This document shows positions 1 to 8,537 of a DNA stretch of 64,000 nucleotides, piece by piece. Positions within the stretch are counted from its first letter, which is position 1. Every line of letters starts with the position of its first letter. Position numbers and translations under genes: made by a program. The notes under the pieces are model-generated. The model had not been told where the DNA came from, searched no databases, and saw only the letters and a list, made by a program, of their open reading frames with translations. The stretch is from JALZBL01 sp040004775 (lineage in GTDB: Bacteria > Actinomycetota > Actinomycetes > Mycobacteriales > Jatrophihabitantaceae), in assembly GCA_040004775.1 (NCBI GenBank), contig JBDUAD010000002.1:17619-81618 (forward strand), read 5' to 3'.

Positions 1-20
1 GCCTGCACGTGGCCTTCTGA
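1..20 (+). CDS. Possible C-terminal end of a plus-strand gene (partial)
   Basis: Read from base 3, the first bases give Leu-His-Val-Ala-Phe followed by TGA at 18-20. This could be the tail of a gene whose body lies left of the window, convergent with the membrane protein that ends at 44. Five codons cannot identify anything, and the match may be chance. Confidence 0.15.
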
Positions 21-43
21 CCGAGGGCAGGTCGGGCGGCAGC

Positions 44-493
44 TCACGCGGCGTTGCTGTCGTGGCGCTCGATCGCCGTACGCATCGCCTCCCGGGCGCG
101 CCGGCGATCCCCGGCCAGGTCGTAGGCCTCGGCCAGCCGGTACCAGCGCCGCCAGTCGGCCGGGTCGGCCTGCACCTCGGCCCGCTGCACGGCGAACAGG
201 GCATCCGCGCCCGCGCGGTCGATCCGGCCCGATGGACGCCGGGGCACATCAACCGCCCGATCGGCCCCGGCACTGCCGAGCTCGTCGGTCAGGCGTTGCG
301 CGGCCCGGCCGAAGCGGACCTCGGCTACGACCACCCACACGCCGACCAACGGCAGGGCGAGGACGGCGACACCGAAAGCCTTCAGCGACCACTGTCGCTC
401 CCCGAGTAGGGAGATGCCGCGTACGCCGATCAGCACGAAGTAGACGGCCAGCGCGGCCAGCAGTACAGCGACGGTGGCGCGGGCGCGGACCAC
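44..493 (-). CDS. Small two-TM membrane protein with a TPR-like C-terminus
   Basis: 149 residues. Two hydrophobic segments (about residues 5-28 and 38-60) are followed by a soluble tail. The tail contains a helix-turn-helix pair of tetratricopeptide type (around WRRWYRLAEAYDLAGD, then RRAREAMRTAI). It ends a few bases from dapB on the same strand, and proteins of this build sit beside dapB in many actinobacteria. A membrane-anchored TPR adaptor is plausible, but no function is known to me. The TPR unit is single, so it may not form a full superhelix. Confidence 0.7.
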   Translation of the reverse strand: MVRARATVAVLLAALAVYFVLIGVRGISLLGERQWSLKAFGVAVLALPLVGVWVVVAEVRFGRAAQRLTDELGSAGADRAVDVPRRPSGRIDRAGADALFAVQRAEVQADPADWRRWYRLAEAYDLAGDRRRAREAMRTAIERHDSNAA

Positions 494-496
494 CGC

Positions 497-1249
497 TCAC
501 AGCCCGAGCAGTGGTTCCAGCCCGACGGTCAGGCCCGGACGGGAGGCCACTGAGCGCACGGCCAACAAGACGCCCGGCATGAACGAGGACCGGTCGAGGG
601 AGTCGTGGCGGATCGTCAGCATCTCGCCCTCGGTGCCGAACAGGATCTCTTGGTGGGCGACCAGGCCGGCCAGCCGCACCGCGTGGACGTGTACCCCGTT
701 GATCACTGTTCCTCGTGCGCCGGGGCGTTCCTGCTCGGTGGCGTCCGGTGACTCGCTCGGCTGACTCCCGGCGCGAGCGGCGGCGATCAGCTGGGCGGTG
801 CGGATGGCCGTACCGCTCGGCGCGTCGACCTTTCCGGGATGGTGCAGTTCCAACACTTCGGCCGATGGGTAGAACCGGGCGGCGAGCTGAGCGAACCGCA
901 TGGACAGGACGGCGCCGATGCCGAAGTTCGGCGCCACGAGCACGCCGACCTCGGGGGCGTCGATCAGCCACTCGCGTACGGTCTCCAGGCGTTCGGTATC
1001 CATCCCGGTGGTCCCGATCACCGCGTGGATGCCCTGGTCGACGGCGAAGCGGATGTTGTCCATCACCACATCGGGATGGGTGAAATCGACGACGACGGAG
1101 GCGCCGGCGTCGGCCACGCTGAAGAGCCAGTCCCCGGCGTCGACCATGGCCACGAGGTCGAGGTCGTCCGCCGCGTCGACGGCCGCGCAGACCTGCTGGC
1201 CCATCCGGCCCCGTGCCCCGAGCACCCCCACGCGAGTCGGCTCGGTCAC
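497..1249 (-). CDS. dapB: 4-hydroxy-tetrahydrodipicolinate reductase
   Basis: Cytosolic enzyme of the diaminopimelate/lysine pathway. It reduces the DapA product to tetrahydrodipicolinate with NAD(P)H and so feeds lysine and peptidoglycan synthesis. It has 250 residues, the usual length. The N-terminal nucleotide-binding loop reads GARGRMG. The family signature ELHHPGKVDAPSGTA supplies the catalytic His pair, the Lys and the substrate-binding SGT. GTG start at 1249. It lies just downstream of the M16 peptidase and 3 bp before the small membrane protein, so the two are probably co-transcribed. Confidence 0.96.
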   Translation of the reverse strand: MTEPTRVGVLGARGRMGQQVCAAVDAADDLDLVAMVDAGDWLFSVADAGASVVVDFTHPDVVMDNIRFAVDQGIHAVIGTTGMDTERLETVREWLIDAPEVGVLVAPNFGIGAVLSMRFAQLAARFYPSAEVLELHHPGKVDAPSGTAIRTAQLIAAARAGSQPSESPDATEQERPGARGTVINGVHVHAVRLAGLVAHQEILFGTEGEMLTIRHDSLDRSSFMPGVLLAVRSVASRPGLTVGLEPLLGL

Positions 1250-1330
1250 GTTCGTCCTCCTGGGCTGGGGCCTACGTCGCGGCGGCGCTACCGAAAGCGA
1301 ATGCGGATCGGCGACCGGTGGCCGGCGACC

Positions 1331-2701
1331 TCACGGGAGCGACCCTAACGCTCCGTCGAAGTCGTGGTCGCCGAACGGGCCGACGACGCTCAGGCACCGC
1401 GGACGGGACAGGATCTCCTCGGCCAGCACGGCCACCGTCGCCCGGTCGACCTCGTCCACCCGCGCGAGCAGGTCGTCGACGCCCAGTATGTCGCCGTAAG
1501 CGAGCTCGCTCTTGCCGATCCGGGTCATGCGCGCACCCGGGTCCTCCAGGCCGAGCACCATGCCGCCGCGGACCTGGCCCTTGCCGCGCTCGATTTCCTC
1601 CGGCCGCAGCCCGTTGGCGGCGACGTCCTCCATCTCACGCAGGATGATGTCCAGCACCTCGTCGGCCTTGCCCGGTTGGCAGCCGGCGTAGACACCGAAC
1701 TGGCCCGTGGCCGCATATTGGCTGGTGAACGAGTACACCGAGTAAGCCAGGCCACGGCGCTCGCGGATCTGCTGGAACAGCCGGCTGCTCATGCCGCCGC
1801 CGACGGCGGTGGACAAAACGCTGAGCGCGAACCGGCGCGGGTCGTGACGGTGCAGGCCCCGCATCCCGACCACGATGTTGGCCTGCTCGGTGTCGTCGCC
1901 ACGCACCGACACCGACCCCTCGCGTCCTTCGGTCGCAGGTCCGCGGCGTACGGGAGCCGGAACCGCGCCGTCGTGCAGGTGCCCATCGAAAGCCGCGCGC
2001 ACGAGCCGGACGACCCCGGTGTGGTCGACTGCGCCGGCTGCGGCCACGACCATCGTCTGGGGCCGGTACCGGCGGCGGTAGTACCCGGCAACCTGGGCCC
2101 GGGTCAGGGCGTTGATCGACTCGATCGTGCCGAGGATCGGCCGACCGATCGGGGTGTCGCCGAACATGGCGGTGGAGAAGTCGTCGTGGACGAGGTCGGA
2201 GGGATCGTCGTCCCGCATCGCGATCTCTTCCAGGACCACGCTGCGCTCGACTTCGACGTCGGCCGCGGTGACCGTCGCCTCGAGCACGACGTCGCTGACG
2301 ATGTCGATGGCCAGCGGCAGGTCGCGGTCCAGCACGGTCGCGTAGAAGCAGGTGTGCTCCTTCTCGGTGAAGGCGTTGAACTCCCCGCCGACGGCGTCCA
2401 TGGCCGCGGCGATGTCCAACGCCGACCGGCGCCGGGTGCCCTTGAAAAGCAGATGCTCGAGGTAGTGGCTGGCGCCGGCCACTGTCGGGCCTTCGTCGGC
2501 GGAACCGACGCCGACCCAAACCCCCACGCTGGCACTGCGTGCACCAGGCATTGCCTCGGTGACCACACGCAGTCCGCCGGGCAGCGCGGTGCGGATGATG
2601 GTGCCGCCGCCGGTGATGGGCAAGCGCCGCGTGGCGGGCCGCGTCAACGGTCGGGCGACAGGGGCTCTGGCGGGCATCTCGGCAGTGTATGGCGAGACCA
2701 C
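1331..2701 (-). CDS. M16 family zinc peptidase (PepR/processing-peptidase type)
   Basis: About 456 residues. The inverted zinc-binding motif HxxEH appears as HYLEHLLFKGT near residue 82, with the downstream Glu of the M16 site in the EKEHTCFYA region. The C-terminal half carries the RRGLAYSVYS motif typical of the inactive-lobe pairing domain. The position between dapB and pnp matches PepR (Rv2782c) of mycobacteria. Cytosolic, with unknown substrate. GTG 2701 gives the longest form; ATG 2677 (MPARAPVARP) is an equally plausible start and removes eight residues. Confidence 0.92.
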   Translation of the reverse strand: MVSPYTAEMPARAPVARPLTRPATRRLPITGGGTIIRTALPGGLRVVTEAMPGARSASVGVWVGVGSADEGPTVAGASHYLEHLLFKGTRRRSALDIAAAMDAVGGEFNAFTEKEHTCFYATVLDRDLPLAIDIVSDVVLEATVTAADVEVERSVVLEEIAMRDDDPSDLVHDDFSTAMFGDTPIGRPILGTIESINALTRAQVAGYYRRRYRPQTMVVAAAGAVDHTGVVRLVRAAFDGHLHDGAVPAPVRRGPATEGREGSVSVRGDDTEQANIVVGMRGLHRHDPRRFALSVLSTAVGGGMSSRLFQQIRERRGLAYSVYSFTSQYAATGQFGVYAGCQPGKADEVLDIILREMEDVAANGLRPEEIERGKGQVRGGMVLGLEDPGARMTRIGKSELAYGDILGVDDLLARVDEVDRATVAVLAEEILSRPRCLSVVGPFGDHDFDGALGSLP

Positions 2702-2747
2702 GAGCCGATCGGGGCACAGCTCCGAGTACTGCCACCGACCGACCTGA

Positions 2748-4085
2748 CTAGCGGAGGCGGTGCTGTGTCGTCGTCAGCAGAACGCGCGCATGGCCGCCGA
2801 TCACCGCGCTGGGTGGGTCCGCCCACTCGTCCGGCGGACGGGTCCGGTAGGTATGACCGGTCCGCGTTCGCCACACGAAGGCGCCGCCGGGCTCGCGGCG
2901 ATAGGACACGTGCTGCTTCGTCTTCAAGTCATGGTGGCGCCCGCACAGTGGCACCAGGTTCTTCGCTTCGGTCGCTCCGCCGGCATCGGGGTCGTCGCGG
3001 TTGAAAGGCAGCACGTGATCGAGCTGGCATCGGCCGGCGGATTGCGCACAGCCGGGGAAGGCGCACGTCCGATCCCGGGCGGCCACCACGTCACCGAGCG
3101 GGCGCGGTGGCCGATACGTCCGCCGGCCGACGTCCAGCGGCGCACCGCTGGCCGGGTCGGTGAGGATCCGCCGCCAGGTACCGGTCGGGTCGCCGGCCAG
3201 TTCGCGCGCCGCGGCCGCGGTGATCGGGCCGTAGCCGCCGAGTTCACCCGGACGGTTGTCCAGCCCGAGCAGGGTCGACAGGTCGACCCGCACCTCCACC
3301 GCTGGCCGCCGCCCGTGCTGCATCGGCAGCCCGTCAGCCGGAATACCGGACAGCACCGCGTCCACGAACATGTCCGCCCGCTGCTGGTCCACCGAACGGG
3401 GGTCGTCGGCAGGAAGGAGCCGAGTGGCGGCGTCGATGCGCCCGAAGACCGCCTCCACGTCTTCGGCCCGGCCCGTGAAGACGAGGTTGGCCATGCCGTC
3501 CTCGTCGGGATAGGCCACCAGTCGTCGTCCGCCCATCGCGGCCGTACGGCGGCGTTCGGCTCCGGAAGGATCGACGACGAGCACGGCCCGCCGCAGGGTG
3601 CGGGCCAACTCGGCCGGCGTCTGCTCACGGACTCGCCGGTCGGCGACGGCCTCGAGATCAGGCAGTCGGTCCGGCGGAACTCGCCGCGCCGCCTCGCAGG
3701 TCACGGCGACGTGCCGGGAGGTGATCGCCCCCGTGGTGAGGAGCCCGAGCGTTGCGGGCAGACCGGTGGCCACCAGGCGGGCATCGTCGAGCCGAGCAGC
3801 GGCGGCGGTCCGGGACAGGCGCAGGGCCAGCCGCACGTCCTCCACGACGAAGTGCTCAGGGGTCTTGTCGCGCGCATCGAGGCACGCCAGCACCAGGATC
3901 TGCTCAGCGTCGAGCCGGGCCTTGAGACGCTCCAGCAGGACCAGCCGGTCGATCTGCTCCGAATCGGACAGTGAGTCCGGGTCGACGCCCAGCACACCAA
4001 GCCGGAAGTAGCTGATCAACGGCTCTGCCACCGCGTCGGTCACGGCATCGGCCGCGGGTTCTGTGTCGACGTCGACCGCGGTCAT
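2748..4085 (-). CDS. 13E12/DUF222-type protein with C-terminal HNH endonuclease motif
   Basis: About 445 residues from ATG 4085 (MTAVDVDTEP). An upstream in-frame start at 4163 would add 26 residues of poor character. The N-terminal two-thirds is the helical DUF222 region (LERLKARLDAEQILVL). The C-terminus has an HNH nuclease module: CAFPGC, then LDHVLPFNRDD, then NLVPLCGRHHDLKT. Such genes are multicopy in actinobacteria, often next to mobile DNA, and their role is unsettled. Here it stands alone between pepR and the sulfate operon with no transposase or repeats around it. Confidence 0.88.
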   Translation of the reverse strand: MTAVDVDTEPAADAVTDAVAEPLISYFRLGVLGVDPDSLSDSEQIDRLVLLERLKARLDAEQILVLACLDARDKTPEHFVVEDVRLALRLSRTAAAARLDDARLVATGLPATLGLLTTGAITSRHVAVTCEAARRVPPDRLPDLEAVADRRVREQTPAELARTLRRAVLVVDPSGAERRRTAAMGGRRLVAYPDEDGMANLVFTGRAEDVEAVFGRIDAATRLLPADDPRSVDQQRADMFVDAVLSGIPADGLPMQHGRRPAVEVRVDLSTLLGLDNRPGELGGYGPITAAAARELAGDPTGTWRRILTDPASGAPLDVGRRTYRPPRPLGDVVAARDRTCAFPGCAQSAGRCQLDHVLPFNRDDPDAGGATEAKNLVPLCGRHHDLKTKQHVSYRREPGGAFVWRTRTGHTYRTRPPDEWADPPSAVIGGHARVLLTTTQHRLR

Positions 4086-4227
4086 GTCGTCATGGTGGTA
4101 CGCGAAGTCAGCGCCCGCGCACCGTCTCCACAGCTTTCCGGCTGCATCCACAGAAGCGCCCACGCCGTTGCCGAACTGCCGGCGCCGAAGTATGTGCCGC
4201 GGGTCAGCCGGCGAGCCGGCGAGCCGG

Positions 4228-4683
4228 TCAGCGCGGCAGCCACGCGTCCGGCGCTTGCACCATCCGCGCCACGTGCCGGGGCAGGCTCCCGCTCAACACC
4301 TGATCGATCGTGGTTTCGTCGAGCACGCGCCGCAGGCTGGCCCGCACCGCCACCCACACCTCCGGTAGATGCTCGGCCACACCGGTATACGACGTCTGGT
4401 CAGGGCGCAGCCCGCGCACCTCGGCCAAGGGGCCGTCGACAGCGCGAAACACCGCACCGAGGGTGATCTCGGCCGCCGGCCGGGCCAGGGCGTAGCCGCC
4501 GTGGGCGCCGCGCTGGCTGCGCACCAGGCCGGCTCGGCGAAGGTCGGAAAGGATCGACTCGGCGAACTTGCGTGGCAGCTTTTGCTCGCCGATCACCACG
4601 TCGATGGTCGACAACTCGGGAGCCCGCTCGGCCAGACCCAGCAGCGCCCGGACCGCGTAGTCGACTTTGGCCGAAATCTCCAT
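4228..4683 (-). CDS. Rrf2 family transcriptional regulator (cysteine-free, CymR-like position)
   Basis: 151 residues from ATG 4683 (MEISAKVDYAVRALLGL), the standard Rrf2 N-terminus. A winged HTH covers residues 1-75, including LPRKFAESILSDLRRAGLV and the wing RGAHGGYALARP. The translated protein contains no cysteine, so it cannot bind an Fe-S cluster as IscR, NsrR or RsrR do. It lies 58 bp downstream of cysA on the same strand. The Rrf2 protein CymR controls sulfur uptake in Firmicutes, so a role in regulating the adjacent sulfate operon is a reasonable inference. A -10-like TATCCT at 4698-4693 would give an almost leaderless separate transcript. Confidence 0.88.
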   Translation of the reverse strand: MEISAKVDYAVRALLGLAERAPELSTIDVVIGEQKLPRKFAESILSDLRRAGLVRSQRGAHGGYALARPAAEITLGAVFRAVDGPLAEVRGLRPDQTSYTGVAEHLPEVWVAVRASLRRVLDETTIDQVLSGSLPRHVARMVQAPDAWLPR

Positions 4684-4705
4684 AGGCAACGCAGGATAAG
4701 CCACC

Positions 4706-4740
4706 AGTCCGTCGACCACTTGTCGACGCGCACACGGACT
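4706..4740. promoter_or_regulatory. Dyad element in the cysA-rrf2 gap
   Basis: An outer 7-bp inverted repeat AGTCCGT (4706-4712) / ACGGACT (4734-4740) encloses two copies of the palindrome GTCGAC (4711-4716 and 4722-4727) spaced 11 bp apart. Two self-complementary half sites one helical turn apart look like an operator for a dimeric regulator. The inner GTCGAC-cactt-GTCGAC could instead fold as a short hairpin after cysA. There is no T-run on either side. The function is inferred only. Confidence 0.4.
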
Positions 4741-4741
4741 A

Positions 4742-5701
4742 CTAGACCGCCACGACCTCCGACGCACCTTCGGCCGGGCGGACCCACACCGTGGACCCTT
4801 CCTTCAGCCGTAGTGACTCCACCTGCCCCCGGGTCAACTGCACCCGCACGTCGCGGTCGGCCTCGCGCAGGTCGGCGCGCACCTCGAAACCGACCCGTTG
4901 CAGTCGCTCCACCGTGGCCTCGACCGAACCCGGCTCGGGCGAGTCGAAGACGTCGAGGTCATGCGGACGGACGAGGCGCCCGTGCAGCCGCGTCACCGGC
5001 CCCAGGAACTCCATGACGAAGTTATTGGCCGGACGGTCGTAGAGATCGTTCGGACTGCCGATCTGCTCGACCCGGCCGTGATTGATCACCACCAGCTCGT
5101 CGGCGACCTCGAGCGCCTCCTCCTGGTCGTGGGTGACGAAGATCGTCGTGACGTGCACCTCGTCGTGCAGCCGCCGCAGCCAGTCCCGCAGCTCCTTGCG
5201 GACCTTGGCGTCCAGCGCGCCGAAGGGCTCGTCGAGCAGCAGCACCTTGGGTTCAGCGGCCAAGGCCCGGGCGAGGGCCATCCGCTGGCGCTGGCCGCCG
5301 GAGAGCTGACTGGGCAGGCGGTCGGCGAACTGGTCCAGATGCACCAGCTCGAGCAGCTCGTGCACCCGCGCACGGATCTCGGACTTGGGCCGCTTGCGGA
5401 CTTCCAAGCCGAAGGCGACGTTGCGAAATACGGTGAGGTGCTTGAACGCGGCGTAGTGCTGGAACACGAAGCCGACCTCACGCTTCTGAGCCGGCACGTC
5501 GGTGGTGTCCATGCCCTCGATGCGCACGGTGCCGCGGTCAGCGGAATCGAGCCCGGCGATGATCCGCAGCAAGGTGGACTTACCGCCGCCACTCGGCCCG
5601 AGCAGGGCAGTGAGCTGGCCACTGCGCACGTCGACGCTCACGTCGTCCAGGGCCACGAAGTCGCCGAAGCGTTTGGAGATCCCGATCGCTTCGATACCCA
5701 T
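4742..5701 (-). CDS. cysA: Sulfate/thiosulfate ABC transporter ATPase
   Basis: 319 residues, cytosolic motor of the sulfate importer. Walker A GPSGGGKST (about residues 34-42), signature LSGGQRQRMALARAL, Walker B VLLLDEPFGALD and switch His in FVTHDQEEA are all intact. The C-terminal 85 residues form the short regulatory (TOBE-type) domain usual in CysA. ATG start at 5701, 16 bp after cysW. It is last of the four transporter genes and is followed by the Rrf2 gene. Confidence 0.94.
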   Translation of the reverse strand: MGIEAIGISKRFGDFVALDDVSVDVRSGQLTALLGPSGGGKSTLLRIIAGLDSADRGTVRIEGMDTTDVPAQKREVGFVFQHYAAFKHLTVFRNVAFGLEVRKRPKSEIRARVHELLELVHLDQFADRLPSQLSGGQRQRMALARALAAEPKVLLLDEPFGALDAKVRKELRDWLRRLHDEVHVTTIFVTHDQEEALEVADELVVINHGRVEQIGSPNDLYDRPANNFVMEFLGPVTRLHGRLVRPHDLDVFDSPEPGSVEATVERLQRVGFEVRADLREADRDVRVQLTRGQVESLRLKEGSTVWVRPAEGASEVVAV

Positions 5702-5717
5702 CAGTCGCTTCCGCTCG

Positions 5718-6539
5718 TCATCGGTTCTCCTTCGGCCGCAACAGCGCGACCACCACTATGCAGACGATCGCGATCGCGACCATCACGAAGCTGATCGCGT
5801 AGGCGCCGGGCTCGTCGAGGTCTTGGTAGCGCTGACCGGCCAGCAGCGGCATGGTCTGAGTCTGACCGAGCACGTTGCCGGCGACGACGCGGACCGCCCC
5901 GTACTCCCCCAGGCAACGGGCCAGGCTCAGCACCACTCCGTAGGCGAGCGCCCACCGGATACCGGGCAGGGTGATCCGCCAGAACCGCTGCACGGCGTTG
6001 GCGCCCAATGAGCGGGCGGCCTGGTCCTGCTCCAACCCGATCTCCTCGAGCACGGGCACGACCTCGCGAACGACCAGCGGCAGCGACACGAAGCAGGTGG
6101 CCAGCACGATGCCCGGCACGGCGAAGATCACCTGGTAGCCGACCGTGGCCAAGAAGGAGCCGAACCAGCCGGTGGAGCCGTACACCAGCACCAAGGCCAG
6201 CCCGGCGATCACCGGTGACACCGCGATCGGCAGGTCGATCAATGCGTTGAGCAGCCGGCGGCCCGGGAAGCGGTAGCGCGCCAGGAGTAGGGCCACCCCG
6301 ACACCGAATACCGTGTTGATCACCACCGCCTGTGCGGCCACGTTGAGCGAGAGCTTGATCGCGGAGATCGCCTCCGGGCTGCTGATCGAGTCGATGAACG
6401 GCCCGATCCCACCCTGGAACGTCCGCCGACCCATGATCAGCAGCGGCAGCACCACCAGCACGCCGATGTAGCCCACGGCCAGCGCCCGCAGGGGCCAGCG
6501 GGACCCGGTCGACGGCCGGCGCGCCACGACCTCAGCCAC
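5718..6539 (-). CDS. cysW: Sulfate ABC transporter permease CysW
   Basis: About 273 residues with six hydrophobic segments. The binding-protein-dependent permease EAA loop is near AARSLGANAVQRFWRITLPGI. I chose GTG 6539 (VAEVVARRPS) because it lies in the cysT stop region as GTGGCTGA, giving an 8-nt overlap and translational coupling. The longer open frame to 6626 has a Ser/Cys-rich, non-family N-terminus. It partners CysT in the membrane channel. Confidence 0.92.
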   Translation of the reverse strand: MAEVVARRPSTGSRWPLRALAVGYIGVLVVLPLLIMGRRTFQGGIGPFIDSISSPEAISAIKLSLNVAAQAVVINTVFGVGVALLLARYRFPGRRLLNALIDLPIAVSPVIAGLALVLVYGSTGWFGSFLATVGYQVIFAVPGIVLATCFVSLPLVVREVVPVLEEIGLEQDQAARSLGANAVQRFWRITLPGIRWALAYGVVLSLARCLGEYGAVRVVAGNVLGQTQTMPLLAGQRYQDLDEPGAYAISFVMVAIAIVCIVVVALLRPKENR

Positions 6540-7407
6540 GGCGCGCCATCCGGCGCTGCAACAGCTCGAGCGCGACGATGACCGCCAGTGCCACGACGAG
6601 CAGCACGGTGGCGACCGCAGCCGCACCGGCTAGGTCGTCGTTCTCGATCTGGCTCAACATGCGTACCGAGGCGACCTCGGTACGGCCGGTGAGGTTGCCT
6701 GAGATCAGCACGACGGAGCCGTACTCCCCCAGCCCGCGGGCGAAGGACAGCGCCGACCCGGCGGCGATGGCCGGCGCGATGGTGGGCAGCACGATGCGAC
6801 GGAATGTGTACCAGCGCCCGGCCCCGAGCGAGGCCGCCGCCTCCTCGACGTCGGGATCGAGTTCCTCGAGCACCGGCTGCACGGCCCGCACGACGAACGG
6901 CAACGTCACGAACAGCAGGGCGACGAAGATCGCCGGACGTGTCTGGGCCAGGTTGATCCCGATCGGACTGCGGGGGCCGTACAACGCGATGAGGACGAGG
7001 CCGGCCACAATCGTCGGCAGGGCGAACGGAACGTCGATGACGATGCCGAGCAGTCGCCGGCCGGGGAAGCGGTCACGGACCAGTACCCAGGCGACGAGCG
7101 TGCCCATCACCGCGTTCACCGCGGTGGCCGCTGCCGCGGTGCCCACGGTGAGACGGATCGCCGCGGCCACGGCCGGGCTGGTCACGGTGTCGAAGAAACC
7201 GCTCCACCCGGCACTGGACGCCTTGAGCAGCACGGCGGCCAAGGGCAGGAACACAAGCACGCTCATCCAGATCACGGCCAGGCCGATGCCGAGGCTCGAG
7301 CCAACGCCCAGACGCAGGGTTCCGGCCGGTGCCTCAGCGCCGCGGCCCCCAGCCCGGCCGGTCGGCGGAACGAGCCCGACCGGCGCCGCGGCCTCGGTGA
7401 CCGTCAT
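6532..7407 (-). CDS. cysT: Sulfate ABC transporter permease CysT (CysU)
   Basis: 291 residues. A short Gly/Ala-rich N-terminus is followed by six predicted membrane helices. The cytoplasmic EAA-type loop reads AAASLGAGRWYTFRRIVLPTI. The ATG at 7407 overlaps the stop of the binding-protein gene by 4 nt (ATGA), and the end overlaps the cysW start, so sbp, cysT, cysW and cysA form one tightly coupled operon. The sequence shows clear kinship to CysW, as expected for the heterodimeric channel. Confidence 0.93.
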   Translation of the reverse strand: MTVTEAAAPVGLVPPTGRAGGRGAEAPAGTLRLGVGSSLGIGLAVIWMSVLVFLPLAAVLLKASSAGWSGFFDTVTSPAVAAAIRLTVGTAAAATAVNAVMGTLVAWVLVRDRFPGRRLLGIVIDVPFALPTIVAGLVLIALYGPRSPIGINLAQTRPAIFVALLFVTLPFVVRAVQPVLEELDPDVEEAAASLGAGRWYTFRRIVLPTIAPAIAAGSALSFARGLGEYGSVVLISGNLTGRTEVASVRMLSQIENDDLAGAAAVATVLLVVALAVIVALELLQRRMARRG

Positions 7408-8438
7408 GACACCCCGCTGGAGTCCTGGATCTTGGTCACGATGCCGGTCTTGGGGTCGAAGAACTTCTTCGAGACCGTCGACCAGCCGCCCAGGTCAGCG
7501 ATGGTGACCAGCTTCTTCACCGCCGGGAACGGATCGGCCGGGTCGTTGGCGCCCTTGACCGTGCCGGGGCTGATCGAGGGGTTGACCGGACGGAAGCCGT
7601 GGGCCGCGAACACCTTCTGGCCGTCGTCGGAGATCACGTAGTCGAGGAAATTTTCGGCCTTGCCGTCGGCCTTCTTGGTCACCGCGCCCGGGTTCTCGAT
7701 CTTGATGGTGGTGTCCGGGATGACGTAGTCGACCGGCTGACCGGCCTGCCGGGCGGAGATGGCCTCGTTCTCGTAGGAGATGAGGACGTCACCGGTCCCC
7801 CCGACGAACGCGCTGGTGGCCTCCCGTCCGCTGGCCGGCAGGCTGACCACGTTGGCGTAGTACTTCTTCAGGTAGTCCTGGGCCTGCGCGTCGCTGGCGC
7901 CGTCGGCGGTGACCCCGGCGTAGGCAGCCAGGACGTTCCACCGGGCGGAGCCCGAGGAGCCCGGGTTCGGAGTTACGATCTTGAGTCCCGGCTTGACCAG
8001 GTCGGCCCAGCCGTTGATGTGCTTCGGGTTGCCCTTGCGCACGGCGATCACGACCACCGAGGTGCTGACGATGCCCTTGGTCGGACCGGAGTTCCAGCCT
8101 TCGTCCACCAGCCCAGCGTCGACCAGCTTGGTCATGTCGCTGGCCAGGGAGAACCCGACGTAGTCAGCCTTGAGCCCGGCGATGACCGACCGCGCCTGGT
8201 CGCCGCTGGGCCCGTACGAGGACTTCCAGGTCGTGCCCTTACCGTCCTTGCTGGCGGCGAAGTTCTTCTGCAGGTCGTCGTAGGCCGGCTTGGGCACCGA
8301 GAACGCGACGAGGGACAGCGACCGGGTCGAACCCGAGGCGCCGCCACAGGCGGAAAGCAGCGTTGCCGCGAGCATCGCGACCGCAACCGCCAGGGTGGTT
8401 GGCGAGTTGGTCCAACGGGTGGTGCGGGTGGCCGCCAT
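7404..8438 (-). CDS. Sulfate-binding lipoprotein (Sbp/CysP type)
   Basis: 344 residues. Lipoprotein signal peptide: basic start, hydrophobic stretch, then lipobox LLSACGG with the lipid-modified Cys near residue 31. The mature part has Sbp/CysP family features, including LVAFSVPKPAYDDL near its start, the GPSGDQARSVIAGL ligand loop, and TPNPGSSGSARW. It captures sulfate outside the membrane and delivers it to CysT/CysW. It is the first gene of the operon, so its upstream region (8439-8537) should hold the operon promoter. I cannot separate sulfate from thiosulfate preference. Confidence 0.93.
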   Translation of the reverse strand: MAATRTTRWTNSPTTLAVAVAMLAATLLSACGGASGSTRSLSLVAFSVPKPAYDDLQKNFAASKDGKGTTWKSSYGPSGDQARSVIAGLKADYVGFSLASDMTKLVDAGLVDEGWNSGPTKGIVSTSVVVIAVRKGNPKHINGWADLVKPGLKIVTPNPGSSGSARWNVLAAYAGVTADGASDAQAQDYLKKYYANVVSLPASGREATSAFVGGTGDVLISYENEAISARQAGQPVDYVIPDTTIKIENPGAVTKKADGKAENFLDYVISDDGQKVFAAHGFRPVNPSISPGTVKGANDPADPFPAVKKLVTIADLGGWSTVSKKFFDPKTGIVTKIQDSSGVS

Positions 8439-8491
8439 CGATCGATCCTCTACTTAGTCGAGCGCCGGACGTATTTCGACCGAATCAGTAG

Positions 8492-8497
8492 AGTATA
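8492..8497 (-). promoter_or_regulatory. Candidate -10 box of the sulfate operon
   Basis: On the minus strand TATACT occupies 8497-8492, about 55 bases before the sbp start codon. No good -35 hexamer is seen 17 bases upstream (ACTCGC), which suggests an activated promoter or an extended -10. An imperfect dyad, ATTTCGACCGAAT (8473-8485), follows just downstream where a repressor could sit. This is a consensus match only. Confidence 0.4.
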
Positions 8498-8537
8498 CCG
8501 GTCCACTCCGATTCGCGAGTCCCAGCCGGCGCTGCGG

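Noticed and set aside
1364..3004. Plus-strand open frame opposite pepR and the HNH gene
   Set aside because: Both opposite genes have complete catalytic motifs; the plus frame shows none.
2748..4085. HNH protein as a sign of a mobile element
   Set aside because: No inverted repeats, transposase or direct repeats were found at its edges; DUF222/13E12 genes are common as single copies.
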